DNA of 22,436 nucleotides. It comes from Chromera velia. Taxonomy: Eukaryota > Sar > Chromeraceae. The position numbers and the translations under genes were made by a program. The first letter of the stretch is position 1; each line of letters begins with the position of its first letter. Shown here one piece after another: positions 1 through 8,438 of the stretch. The notes under the pieces are model-generated. The model was not told the DNA's origin. It searched no databases and saw only the letters and a list, made by a program, of their open reading frames with translations. Location: contig JAHBMJ010002128.1 of assembly GCA_018398765.1 (NCBI GenBank), positions 1 through 22,436 on the forward strand. The letters run 5' to 3'.

Positions 1-1029
1 CTGCCCCCCCCCACTGCTGGAGGATGACCTTTCCTGCCCTCTCTGCCCATTTTCCTTTCCTTTCTTGTCACCTTTCTTCTTCACCCACCTCTCATACTTC
101 CCCATCACTCCCCTCAGTTGAGCCACTGTCAGCCACTGTCTCTTCAGAAATATCAGGGAAACAGTGTTCTTCTGCGAGGGATTCAAGGGCACACACTGAC
201 TCTGCGAGGGCATCTTGAAGAAGTGTGTCCCGCCCCCGTTTTCTTTGGATCTTGAGTTGGAGACGGCAAGTGGAATTACAGATTCAACTTTGAATTCCTT
301 GCTTTGCTTCCCATCTGACATCTTTAAGACCCCTCGGAGGATGGAAGGAACCCATTTTTTCCTATTGATGCCTTGGCTCTCCATGTCTGTCCTAGAATAC
401 AACTTAGAAAAGAAGGACTTCTGACAGATGAGTGAGGATTTGATAGATATTAAGCGGTTGCTTTGTTCTGCTACTGTTTGGTTGCCCCACAGAGGGGCGA
501 TTCTCTTCACTTCTTCTGGGACACAGCGCTAAAACAGAATCTTTACCAACCTATCTCCAATATCCACCCCAAGTTTCTTCATCTCTGCGTACACAAGCGA
601 GAAACACTCTAACGACTCTCGAAGAGACAGAGACGCGATGGAGACAAAACAAAACATGAAGAAGAGGGAGCAAAAAAGAAGGTGGATCATGGAGTCTTCA
701 TCCACCTGCAGATCAAGGTTCTTGATCGGCTCTGCGTACGTCGTCTTCGCCCAATCTCAAAGCTTCTTCTCATACTTGGCATCTGTGTCAGCCCCCTTCT
801 GGGGGACAGCATAACCACTTTCACTCTGAATCGATTGGACAAGGGAAAGGATCGATTCGTCAGACTTAAGGCACATGATCATTAAAGAATCTTCGAGGAG
901 TTGGAGACTTTTGACAGATGCAGTACCGCCTGCCCAGATGGAGACAGCTTCTTCATATTTCTGAGGAGTAGAGAATTCCGAACGGGCCGAAGGACAGTCA
1001 GATGACCACTGAATTTTCTCTTTAGACAT
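1..1029 (-). pseudogene. Decayed retroelement Gag-like reading frame, 3' end beyond window
   Basis: Read leftward from an ATG at 1029-1027, one frame runs to the window edge (343 codons) with only two stops, TGA at 759-757 and TAG at 531-529. The first 90 residues include the stretch STPQKYEEAVSIWAGG. The middle holds RESLECFSLVYAEMKKLG followed by CVPEEVKRIAPLWG, which has the helical look of a retroelement Gag capsid. The end is Lys/Gly/Ser-rich (KYERWVKKKGDKKGKENG), as in Gag tails just before a zinc knuckle; any knuckle or pol would lie left of the window. The frame is conserved across both stops, so it was once coding. It shows no obvious similarity to the Gag of the element at 1856-7807, so it is probably another family. 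The retroelement identity is inferred from composition and layout, not from a diagnostic motif. A decayed host gene is the alternative. Confidence 0.5.
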
Positions 1030-1597
1030 GACAACAGATCAAAACAGCAAATGAGGCTATTAACCGCAGATAAGCAAAGCATAGGTCATACAAATATATA
1101 CTAGCTATGCCATCATCGAGCTCAGGATCACAGAGCCCTTTAGCTTGTACAACATACTCGTGTATAGAAAGTCTGTCAGTCTAAACGTCTGAACTGAAAC
1201 CTCCTGATGTTGATTTATTGATCTCAATCACCACCAAGATGAAACGGAAATAAAATGCATACAAAAATAAAATGCATGGAAACGCATGCACGGCGGCGTG
1301 GCGGCGCAGGCCGATGGCGGCGCCGCTAGCGGTGGCGGCGAGTGACCCACATGCATGGCTCTACTGCCCAAGTTCTAAAATATACCCCTTAAGCAACTCG
1401 CACGGAGCCGTGATCGCATATGCCTTAATCACTTTGCACATGCGTGCCCCTCAAGTAATGAACTTACATGGAGTTGCACATGTATACGATGTGCGCCCGG
1501 TCCCGAAAAGCATACTTTGCTGCCATGGCCCCCGTTCAGCATACAACTTAGACATGCTCAAGCCTCCGATGGTGTACATCAATTAGCGGACCCCCCC
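1030..1597. other. Intergenic stretch, no gene seen
   Basis: I see no supported coding region. Two copies of AATAAAATGCAT sit five bases apart near 1251-1274. A short GGCGGC-rich patch lies at about 1289-1340. The rest is mixed sequence that could contain an LTR of the minus-strand Gag relic, but the second LTR needed to prove that is outside the window. Confidence 0.5.
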
Positions 1598-1855
1598 AAG
1601 GCACTCACCCAACTGGTTGGGTACATCCCGTTATTAAAAATTATTTTTTATACATCGTCGATCTGTCAGTCAGTCCGTATAAACTGCTTTTCCCCCAAAA
1701 CATACCGATCAAATTTAAAAGGTGAGTGCCTTAATGAAAAATCGTATACAAACAGATGAGTACCTCACAATTTGTATCTGTCAGTCAGTCAGGATGTTTC
1801 AGTCAGTATATAAACTGGTCTTTCACTAAATCAGCAGTCGAATTAAAAAGGTGAG
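1598..1855. repeat. Repeat units carrying a 12-bp GGTGAGTGCCTT motif
   Basis: AAGGCACTCACC at 1598-1609 is the exact reverse complement of GGTGAGTGCCTT at 1721-1732. A third copy was split by the LTR element: GGTGAG at 1850-1855 rejoins TGTCTT after the 3' target duplication, with one mismatch. A fourth exact copy lies at 7846-7857. The sequence upstream of copies two and three is also related: both have CTGTCAGTCAGTC, then TATAAACTG, then an A-rich run. A short hairpin (CCCAAC-TG-GTTGGG) sits at 1608-1621. This could be a diverged tandem repeat or the remains of a small inverted-repeat element. I found no target-site duplication for the latter. Confidence 0.5.
1851..1855. repeat. Left target-site duplication GTGAG of the copia element
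   Basis: GTGAG immediately precedes the 5' LTR (TGTTGAG...) and is repeated exactly at 7808-7812 after the 3' LTR. Five-base duplications are normal for Ty1/copia integrases. Confidence 0.9.
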
Positions 1856-2144
1856 TGTTGAGCCGCCATGCTTGAAGTGCCCACCGCTATGCGCGCCGCC
1901 TCATAGATTGATGAGCCATGCTAAGCTGCATGTATGCATGTGTATGCTTCTTCATGCAAGTTGAATTATTTGCAATCAATAGTAGCATGCTCATAAAATG
2001 CGATGAGATGAAAGGGCTCAACAATGAAAGGAACGGGAATATGCAATGCATCCCGTCCTTCAGTCTTTCCCTGTAAGAAGATTTTAAGAGACTCTAATGA
2101 TAAGCTTCTAGTTGAGAAGATCTAGTGGCTTGTAGAGTCTTTTA
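1856..2144 (+). repeat. 5' LTR of the copia element
   Basis: 289 bp aligning to 7519-7807 with no gap. It starts TGTTGAG; the last two bases are TA where the 3' copy has CA. It contains short ATGCATG-type palindromes. I cannot place a TATA box or poly(A) signal with confidence. Confidence 0.93.
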
Positions 2145-2203
2145 GTCAGTATATCCAATCTGATTGTTCTTTTCTCTTTCTCGCTCTCTCTAGATTTTTC
2201 AAG

Positions 2204-2302
2204 ATGCTTCAGACGAGAGCTCAGAAGAGAAAGGAAAAGGAAGAAGCCAAGAAGAAGGCCCAAGAAGAAGCGCAGCTGCACAGTCAAACAGCAGCGCAGT
2301 GA
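2204..2302 (+). pseudogene. Likely original Gag N-terminus, now in another frame
   Basis: An ATG at 2204 opens a 32-codon frame starting MLQTRAQKRKEKEEAKKKAQ, ending at TGA 2300-2302. It is charged and helix-prone, as expected for a Gag start, but lies one register away from the main gag-pol frame, which has no ATG of its own in this stretch. A one-base loss near 2280-2300 would explain it. A start made by splicing is the other option, since a pyrimidine tract ending in TAG precedes 2194. Confidence 0.45.
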
Positions 2303-3480
2303 CTCTTGATTCCAAACTCGATTCACTCCTTGAGAAGAAATTAGAAGAAAAGATTGACAAGATCGTAGAAAAAATTTTAGAAAACAAGAAGTCCGGAAAG
2401 AACAAGAGATGGCAGAAGGTTTCTGTTGCTGTGCCGAGCAACGATTCGGACTCTTCTGATGACGTGAACTCTTTCAGCGAGTTTGAGTCCTCTGATTCTT
2501 CCTCTGTCGTGTCGTCTTCCTCGTGGAAGAAGGTGAAGGTGGACTGAGCGCTTCTGCCTGTGTTCAACCCCAAGGAGGGGTTCGAGGATTGGGAGAGACA
2601 GTGGGGAGATTTCATGAAGGAAGAGCTCCGGAGGTCCCGTTTTGGCTCTTCTGGTCAGTGGAAGAGGGTGGTCTGGATGAGCATGTATAAGGCCGCCAAG
2701 AATGATTCGAGGTTCAATTCCCACCTCAAGCGATTCTTCCGCGCCAGCCTCAAGCACAAGGAGGTCCTCAGGCGTATGAAGGAAGAATACCTCTCCAACT
2801 TACTTATGAGGCAACTGGCAGTGGAGGAAAAGGTCAAGGAATTCCCTTATGACACCAACCGGTGCAGCGCAGCCGGAGAGGTCCTTAAGCCTAAGATCAA
2901 GTTTGGGTTCAAAACCCTGCGTCAACGTCTGTCCAATCTGGAAGTGGAAGCGATGGAGGTGCAGAGACCCATCAAAGACGCAGCAAAGCCGACCATGATC
3001 CTCTATACCCTCGATTCTGACCAAAAGAACACCCTCATCACCGCTATCAGAGCGCAGAAGGGAGAGATGCTCCTTGACCTAAACTCGCTCTCGTGGTACG
3101 ATATTCGTCCTCACCTTAACTGGTTTGCTGCCATTGAGGAGAAGAAGAAGGGCGGGGAAGGGGGAAGGGAGAAGGCAGGGCATTCCTCCCATCTCAAGGG
3201 GGGAAATAGGGGGAATGATCGTGGTAGGCAGAGGGAGAACGGGAACACTGGGGGGTCCTTCAAGCAGGGTTTGAGTGGGAGCTCCAGTCAGGGGGGGCAG
3301 CATCCGGTCTGCTAGGACACCTGTGGGAGAAAGCACGAGGGTGAGTGCTGGGCCAAGAAGAAGAACATCGAGTGCAGGGATTGTGGTGAAAAGGGTCACT
3401 ACACGGGCGTCTCTATATGCAAGAAGAAGGGGGGGTCTTCTTCCTCCTCCAGGGGGGGGAAGGGCGATTGATCATGCTCG
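2303..3480 (+). pseudogene. copia Gag region
   Basis: The Gag part begins with a coiled-coil-like stretch (LDSLLEKKLEEKIDKIVEKI), followed by an acidic Ser/Asp run that ends at TGA 2545. It resumes in the same frame with FEDWERQWGDFMKEEL and a long basic helical domain. A Gly/Arg/Asn-rich tail follows at about 3150-3310. After TAG 3313 come two Cys/His clusters, CGRKHEGECW and CRDCGEKGHYTG, with spacing slightly off the usual CX2CX4HX4C. TGA at 3469 lies just before the protease. In a living element Gag packages the RNA in virus-like particles. Confidence 0.8.
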
Positions 3481-3540
3481 GGCGTAGAACAAGAGACGGT
3501 AAGGGGCTCTCGTTCCTCAAACCTATTTGCACCCCTGGCA

Positions 3541-4167
3541 GAGGACAACTGTGAGTGTGAAGAGGTCCGCTTTCTTTTTGCTGATACTGGTTGTAGTAAG
3601 CATCTGATTGGTTGTGACTTAGATGATTATATTGTAGATAGTTGGAGAAAGAAAGTGACATATAAGAAAGCTGAGGGAGATTCTTTTCAGATAGATAGAT
3701 ACGTACGTGCGCGTATCGATATTTTGTTTCCAGAGAACGAAATTGAGGAGGTGTATATAGAAGGTGCATACTCGCGTTCGGTTCCTGTTTCTCTTTTGTC
3801 TGTTCGGGGTCTCCGTCTGCAGAAAGTCGACAAGCCTTATTGGGTCGAATTGCGTTCATCAAGAGATGGAAAGAAAGTTAAAGCGTTGTTAAAAGAGAGA
3901 GACGGTGTACACATAATTTGTGTATTTCCTTTTTCTTCTTCTTCTTCTTTTTTTATTTTTTTTTCTTCTAAACGAGTGAATGAATGTGTCTGCCTGGCAG
4001 TCACTGAGGAAGAGAAGATTTCTTCTGGTGATGATCCCATCTCCCCCCCGATAGAAAAGGCGATGGCAGGTAGAGAGCAGGCGGGAGCCTCTCAACCTTC
4101 CAGACCCGATTCTTTTTCTCTTACTCAAAATGGTCAGATGTCCCAGAGAGAATTGAACAATGTCTTG
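3541..4167 (+). pseudogene. copia aspartic protease region
   Basis: The sequence FLFADTGCSKHLIG at about 3571-3615 matches the copia protease active site D-(S/T)-G with a hydrophobic lead-in. The domain continues through VPVSLLSVRGLRLQKV. An unusual low-complexity Ser/Phe run at about 3928-3970 is encoded by a TTC/TTT tract and probably arose by slippage; it keeps the frame. The protease would cleave Gag-Pol during particle maturation. Confidence 0.85.
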
Positions 4168-4990
4168 TAGCACTGTCGTTTTAGACACTCGACAGGTAAG
4201 CGTTTGTATACGACTTTGAGAGAGAAACTTTAAGGAATGGCTCACTCTGTGCGCGTGAGGGATTGTATAGAAACGATTGACTGTCGTAAATGCAGAGAAG
4301 TGAATGCAATGATAAGAAAGATTCCAGTAAGACAAACACTGGGGGGGAGGATAGAAGAATTCAATGATGTTCTTGTGCATGACCTCTGCATGTTTGTGGG
4401 GGGGGTGCCAGCCAGTCTGCTTATTAACGGAAAAACAAGATTCATGCAGGGGGAGACTCTTTCCCGAAAAAGTTAGGCAAAGAGAGCAATGATCTACTAG
4501 ACAAGAAAATGGTAGAAACTTAGGAAAAGGAAATCAAAGATCGTCAAGACAGACAACGGAGGCAAGTTCGAGAAGGAATACGATTTATTTTTACAAAGAA
4601 AGGGAGTGTATCATGAGAGAGGACCAGACTACTATCTTTAAGTACAAGGACAAGTAGAAAGACCAAATAAAACTGTAAAAAGACTCTTGAGAAAGACAGT
4701 TAGAAAGGCCCGCTTACCCAGATACACAGAAAAATGGCTCTTTTTGGAGGTGATGCAGCAGTTGAATGAAGTTGTGTCGACCATGACAGGGGAGTCTCCA
4801 ATAAAGGCAGTTTTTGGGGAAGAGAAGGCAGAAGAGATTTCTCCGTTTGCTGTGGGAGACAGGGTGGTGGTATATGATTCTTATCTAATCAAGAAGGGGG
4901 CAGAGTTTGTGTATAGAAAGGAAGGCATCTTTGCTTCTGTAGAGAATTCGTCTGTAGTGGTGGTTCTGATAGAAAAAAAGAACAGATAGA
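4168..4990 (+). pseudogene. copia integrase region
   Basis: The pre-integrase zinc motif is visible: HCRFRH, then CRKC about 35 residues later. TAG 4168 replaces the residue before the first His, usually Trp. Catalytic-core landmarks are VHDLCMF (first Asp, about 4378), KTDNGGKF (second Asp, about 4552) and VERPNKTVKRLL (Glu, about 4660). Seven internal stops fall here (4168, 4231, 4474, 4498, 4513, 4639, 4987), a dense cluster. The C-terminal part resembles the usual copia MTGESPIKAVFGEE segment and ends in a beta-rich stretch. Integrase inserts the DNA copy and makes the 5-bp duplication seen at the ends. Confidence 0.85.
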
Positions 4991-5899
4991 AGCCTTTGCA
5001 AGTGCATCCTTTACTTGTTTCACTTGTCAGGTAGTCAGGCATTTCTTTTATTTCTTTTTCTCTTTCTTCTTCTTCTTTGTCTCCAGATAGACAGGGTTTT
5101 GTTCTACAGGAAGATTCTTTTTTGGATGTGGATGTGGATGAAATGGAGGTTGATTCCAGTGCAGGGAGGCATGCACGTTTCTCTTCTTCTTTCGGCCCTG
5201 CATACTTTTTCTTTGATATTCCGCGGCGAGCTGCAAAGCAAGCCGAGCAGTGCATTTTGTCTCCTTCGATGGCTAGCGAGGGGGGTGAGGGCGCGAATGC
5301 ATCAGTTCTTCCTCCTGCTGCGTCTGCTGGGCAGTCACTTCGGGGCAGCCACCTCAAGATAATTGCACAGCATCAGGGGGGGGAGCTGGACGGGGACACA
5401 GAGGGTGTGCAGGGCAGCCAGGCGAATGGGTCTGGGCAAAGGGGGTTAGATTCTAGTCAGGCCTCTGTTCCGAGAAGGAGAGACAGGTGCAGACGTCAGT
5501 CAGTGCCTACGGACGGTCAGTCGGTATGCAAGTCCACTGTGAGCAGAATTTGGAAGTTGCCGTCTGACGATGCACATTTTGTGTAGGAAGATGAAGAAAG
5601 GAAGGAAGATGTGCATTTTGTACAGAGAAGAGAAAGTGAGAATGAAAAAATAGAAGATCTGCAAGAGAGACTAAATGAGTTGAAGTAGAAGCTTGCGCGC
5701 GCAATCAAGGAAAAAGAGAAAGCCCGACGTCCCTTGCCCCGTATGTTGGAGGTCGATAAGGAAGTCGTGGAGAAGATGCTTTCTCACGTGAATCCAAAGA
5801 AAGGACACATCGATACCACTCCAGAAGAGGTTGCAGGGGGGTTTCACGTTGAAGGACAGAAAGCCGAATTGAATTAATTCATCGAATGTGATGTTTTTT

Positions 5900-6850
5900 A
5901 GCCAGGTGTGCATCTGCCGAAAGAAAGAAAAGCCATGAAGTGTAGGTGGGTGCTTACTTGGAAAATGAAGGAAGAGAAAAGAATCGCAAAAGCAAGGCTG
6001 GTCATGAAAGGGTTTCAGGACGACCAAAAAGAGTTAGAGACCTTTAGTGGGATGGCAGATTGGTAGGCAGTTCTTTTAGTTCTTTCTTTTGCTTCTTCGA
6101 AGCGATAGATGGCTGCAAAGTCGGACGTCCGTACTGCTTTTCTGACTAATCCCATTTCTGACTCTGTTTTTATCCAACTTTCCACTTTTCTTCCTCCTGA
6201 TTGTCCCGAATGGATGAAACCAGGTGCTGTCTTGAAATTGAAGAAAGAAATGTACGGCCTTGCAGACAGTCTCCGTCTTTTCTCTCTCTCCTTTAAGAAG
6301 ATAGCAAAGGAATTGGGATAGGAGGAGATAAAAGAAAGCATTTTCATTCACAGAGGCGGGGAGGGGAGTGAAGTGAAGGCTGTGTTAGTTAGGCATATCG
6401 ATGATCTTCTTCTTTTTGCTAAAGATCCTCTTTTTTTCCTTTCTTCTCTACAAGAGAAACTGAAAATGGACGAGCCTAAGGTGTTGAAAGAAGGAGAGAC
6501 AATGAACTACATAGGCATGTAGCTAAAGAAAACAAAACAAGGTTTTAAAATGAGTCAGGAAGAGTATCTTAAGTCTATTGAAGTAGAAAAGAGCAAACTG
6601 AAGGGGGAGAAGATTAGACCAGACCTTTTGGAGTCCGACCCTCCAACAGAAGAAGAGATTAAAGAAGAATATATGCCACTCATGCAGAAGATCATGGGGG
6701 TAACTGGATGGGCAGCAAGGACACAGCCAGACATTTCTTTTCTTTTTGGTGAGCTGAGTCGGTGGTCGACTAAGCCGTCTGCAGAGAAGGTAAAAGGTGG
6801 TTTGCGTTTGTTGAATCATATGAAGCACTGGCAAAGGAAGACCTCTCTTG
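5900..6850 (+). pseudogene. copia reverse transcriptase region
   Basis: Landmarks in order are CRWVLTWKMK, KARLVMKGFQ, DVRTAFL (first catalytic Asp, near 6125), LKLKKEMYGLADSLRLF (the usual LYGLKQAPR motif), HIDDLLLFAK (YVDD equivalent, near 6395) and YIGM before TAG 6520. Stops at 5899, 6064, 6106, 6319 and 6520 break it. The region from about 4990 to 5890 between integrase and this domain is an acidic, Ser/Gln-rich linker with no domain I recognise, as is common in copia elements. Confidence 0.88.
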
Positions 6851-7467
6851 TTTTTACCACAGTCAAGGACCCTAAGATGGTTGTTTTCCATGATAGGTCT
6901 TATTCTCTCCAGAAGTGTGAAGGGCGATGGGGAAATGAAGCTTACCTTGTAAATTAGACAGAACAAGTAGACAGAAAAAGGATTTATGCTTTAAGAAAGA
7001 GCAATCTTTTTGCGTGGAAGAGTGCGAAAGTGAAACAAAAGCTGATTTCGAGCACTTCATTAGAGATAGTTGCATCTATAGAGAGCGTGAAGAAAGCTTT
7101 TGCTTAGAAGGATCTGGCAGGAGACCCGGTGCTTTGGTGTAAGAAAGTGCCGATTGAATTTGTAACAGATTCTAGGCCGTTGATGGATCAGCTAGAGTCT
7201 GGACAGGCAAAGGCAGAGCCCACTATGAATGGTCTTCTTACTTATGTCAGGCAGGAATTGCGTGGTCTACGTTCCCGTGTGTACTGGTGCAGGACTAGTG
7301 ATATGAGGGCAGATAGACAGACCAAGCTCATGTTAAAGCACTGCAATGATGATATTCCTTCCACTGTGAGAGTTGAGAAGAAAGAGAAAGCAAGAGTATG
7401 TGTTAAGAAGATTGACTTTGCGAAGCGATCGAGCATGTGCATGAGAGTCAGTCGGCGTTGTGGGTAG
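6851..7467 (+). pseudogene. copia RNase H region and C-terminus
   Basis: HDRSYS carries the first acidic residue, followed by FAWKSAKVKQKLISSTSLEI (matching the usual ISWRSKKQ...SSTEAE), then FVTDSRPLMDQLESG and WCRTSDMRADRQTKL near the end, equivalent to the common ADxLTK motif. TAG 6955 and 7105 interrupt it. TAG 7465 probably marks the original end, about 50 bases before the 3' LTR. Confidence 0.82.
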
Positions 7468-7507
7468 ACAGACGGCTCTGTATTTATTCTTTCATCTATG
7501 TCTCAGT

Positions 7508-7518
7508 CAGGGGGTGAT
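7508..7518 (+). other. Probable polypurine tract
   Basis: CAGGGGGTGAT lies directly before the TG of the 3' LTR, where plus-strand DNA synthesis would be primed. It is short and not perfectly purine, so the call rests mainly on position. Confidence 0.45.
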
Positions 7519-7807
7519 TGTTGAGCTGCTATGCCTGAAGTGCCCGCTGCTATGCGCGCCGCCTCATAGATTGATAAGCCATGCCGAGCTGTATGCATGC
7601 ATGTACATGCTTCTTTATGTAAGTTGAATTAATTGCAATTAATAGTAGTATGCTCATAAAATGCGATGAGATGAAAGGGCTGAACAATGAAAGGAATGGG
7701 AATATGCAATGCATCCTGTCCTTCAGTCTTTCCCTGTAAGAAGATTTTAAGAGACTCTAATACTAAGCTTCTAGTTGAGAAGATCTAGTGGCTTCTAGAG
7801 TCTTTCA
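7519..7807 (+). repeat. 3' LTR of the copia element
   Basis: 289 bp, starts TGTTGAG and ends TTTCA, followed by the GTGAG duplication. By eye about 25 sites differ from the 5' copy, about 21 of them transitions, with no indel. Confidence 0.93.
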
Positions 7808-7812
7808 GTGAG
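7808..7812. repeat. Right target-site duplication GTGAG
   Basis: Exact match to 1851-1855. Removing the element and one duplication restores GGTGAGTGTCTT, close to the 12-bp motif found nearby. Confidence 0.9.
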
Positions 7813-8438
7813 TGTCTTGAAATACCTTGAGCGAACAACCCCGAAGGTGAGTGCCTTGACTTTAATGCCGCAATATGATTTTCTATAATTTTTTTCAATT
7901 TATTCCGAATATTCCTTCACCCCCCTAACCTGTCGTACGAGTCTTTAGAAACAATGAGGAAAAATGTTGCACTTTTAGCGGAAAGTCGCGCACTTGAGTA
8001 AAGGAGCCGAACTGAGCCGATTCGATCTGACTTACTTCCGCGCGCAATGCGCGCGATCTGACTTGTATTAATAATATCGATCGATACATATATACATGCA
8101 TGCATTTGTATATATCGATGTATACATATATATGTACGTGTATACGTATATACATCTCGATCCGTACGTATATATGTTCCCAGTCAATTGGCGGCTCCTG
8201 GTTGTTACTGGAGTCTGACTACGCGGGCAGCACAAACACGGGAGTCGAAGGGCGAACAAACATTTCGAGTGATGTATATATGTATGACTTAGGCACACGA
8301 CCATGAAGGGCAGCAGTTGTCGTCTCTTCCGCCAGATCTTTTGTCACTCCAGCTCGGGGTGAACTCTTGTCCTGTATAGGTGGATCCAGAGAAGAGGAAA
8401 CATACAAAGAGAAAGAAGGAAAGGGGGAGAGATTAGCC
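7813..8438. other. Intergenic region and probable 5' flank of the channel gene
   Basis: No supported gene. It holds a GGTGAGTGCCTT copy at 7846-7857, paired GCGCGC motifs near 8040-8055, and an alternating purine-pyrimidine run (ATGCATGCA, TATATATGTACGTG, TACGTATATA) at about 8092-8180. The transcription start of the channel gene should lie here, but I see no definite TATA box or other core element. Confidence 0.5.
8303..8362 (+). other. Possible short upstream ORF before the channel gene
   Basis: ATG 8303 opens 19 codons ending at TGA 8360-8362, 76 bases before the main ATG. If the transcript starts upstream of it, it could reduce translation of the channel. No evidence of use beyond position. 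Confidence 0.25.

Larger units (their letters stand above)
2194..7467 (+). pseudogene. copia gag-pol polyprotein with 21 internal stops
   Basis: One reading frame stays in register from just after TAG 2191-2193 to TAG 7465-7467. It is broken by TGA at 2545 and 3469; TAA at 4231, 4639 and 5875; and TAG at 3313, 4168, 4474, 4498, 4513, 4987, 5032, 5584, 5686, 5899, 6064, 6106, 6319, 6520, 6955 and 7105 (first base of each). Recognisable parts are a Lys/Ser-rich Gag with zinc-knuckle remnant, protease DTGCSKHLIG, integrase H-H-C-C and D-D-E landmarks, reverse transcriptase HIDDLLL, and an RNase H tail. Two stops fall where copia proteins usually have Trp: 4168 in the pre-integrase (LW)H motif and 6106 six residues before the Asp of DVRTAFL. 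No frameshift is seen from Gag to the end; one is likely at the extreme N-terminus. A reassigned code is unlikely, because the host channel gene has no in-frame TAG over 6.3 kb of exons. Confidence 0.9.
1856..7807 (+). mobile_element. Full-length Ty1/copia-type LTR retrotransposon, inactivated
   Basis: The element is 5,952 bp with two 289-bp LTRs, a 5-bp target duplication and one gag-pol frame. The domain order is Gag, protease, integrase, reverse transcriptase, RNase H; integrase before reverse transcriptase defines the copia superfamily. The 3' LTR starts TG and ends CA; the 5' LTR ends TA through one transition. No convincing tRNA primer site follows the 5' LTR at 2145. A short G-rich tract lies before the 3' LTR. 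The 21 internal stops mean it cannot make Gag-Pol itself. About 8-9% LTR divergence (counted by eye) suggests an old insertion, if the mutation rate was ordinary. Confidence 0.93.

Noticed and set aside
5031-5086. Short intron (CAG|GTAGTC to CTCCAG) in the retroelement that would remove the TAG at 5032
   Set aside because: Its length of 56 is not a multiple of three and removal would break the frame that is otherwise continuous; host introns here are longer and end in TGCAG.
2194-7467. TAG reassigned to an amino acid, so that gag-pol would be intact
   Set aside because: The ten-exon channel gene has no in-frame TAG, TAA or TGA in about 6.3 kb of exons and itself ends in TAG, and the retroelement also carries TAA and TGA.
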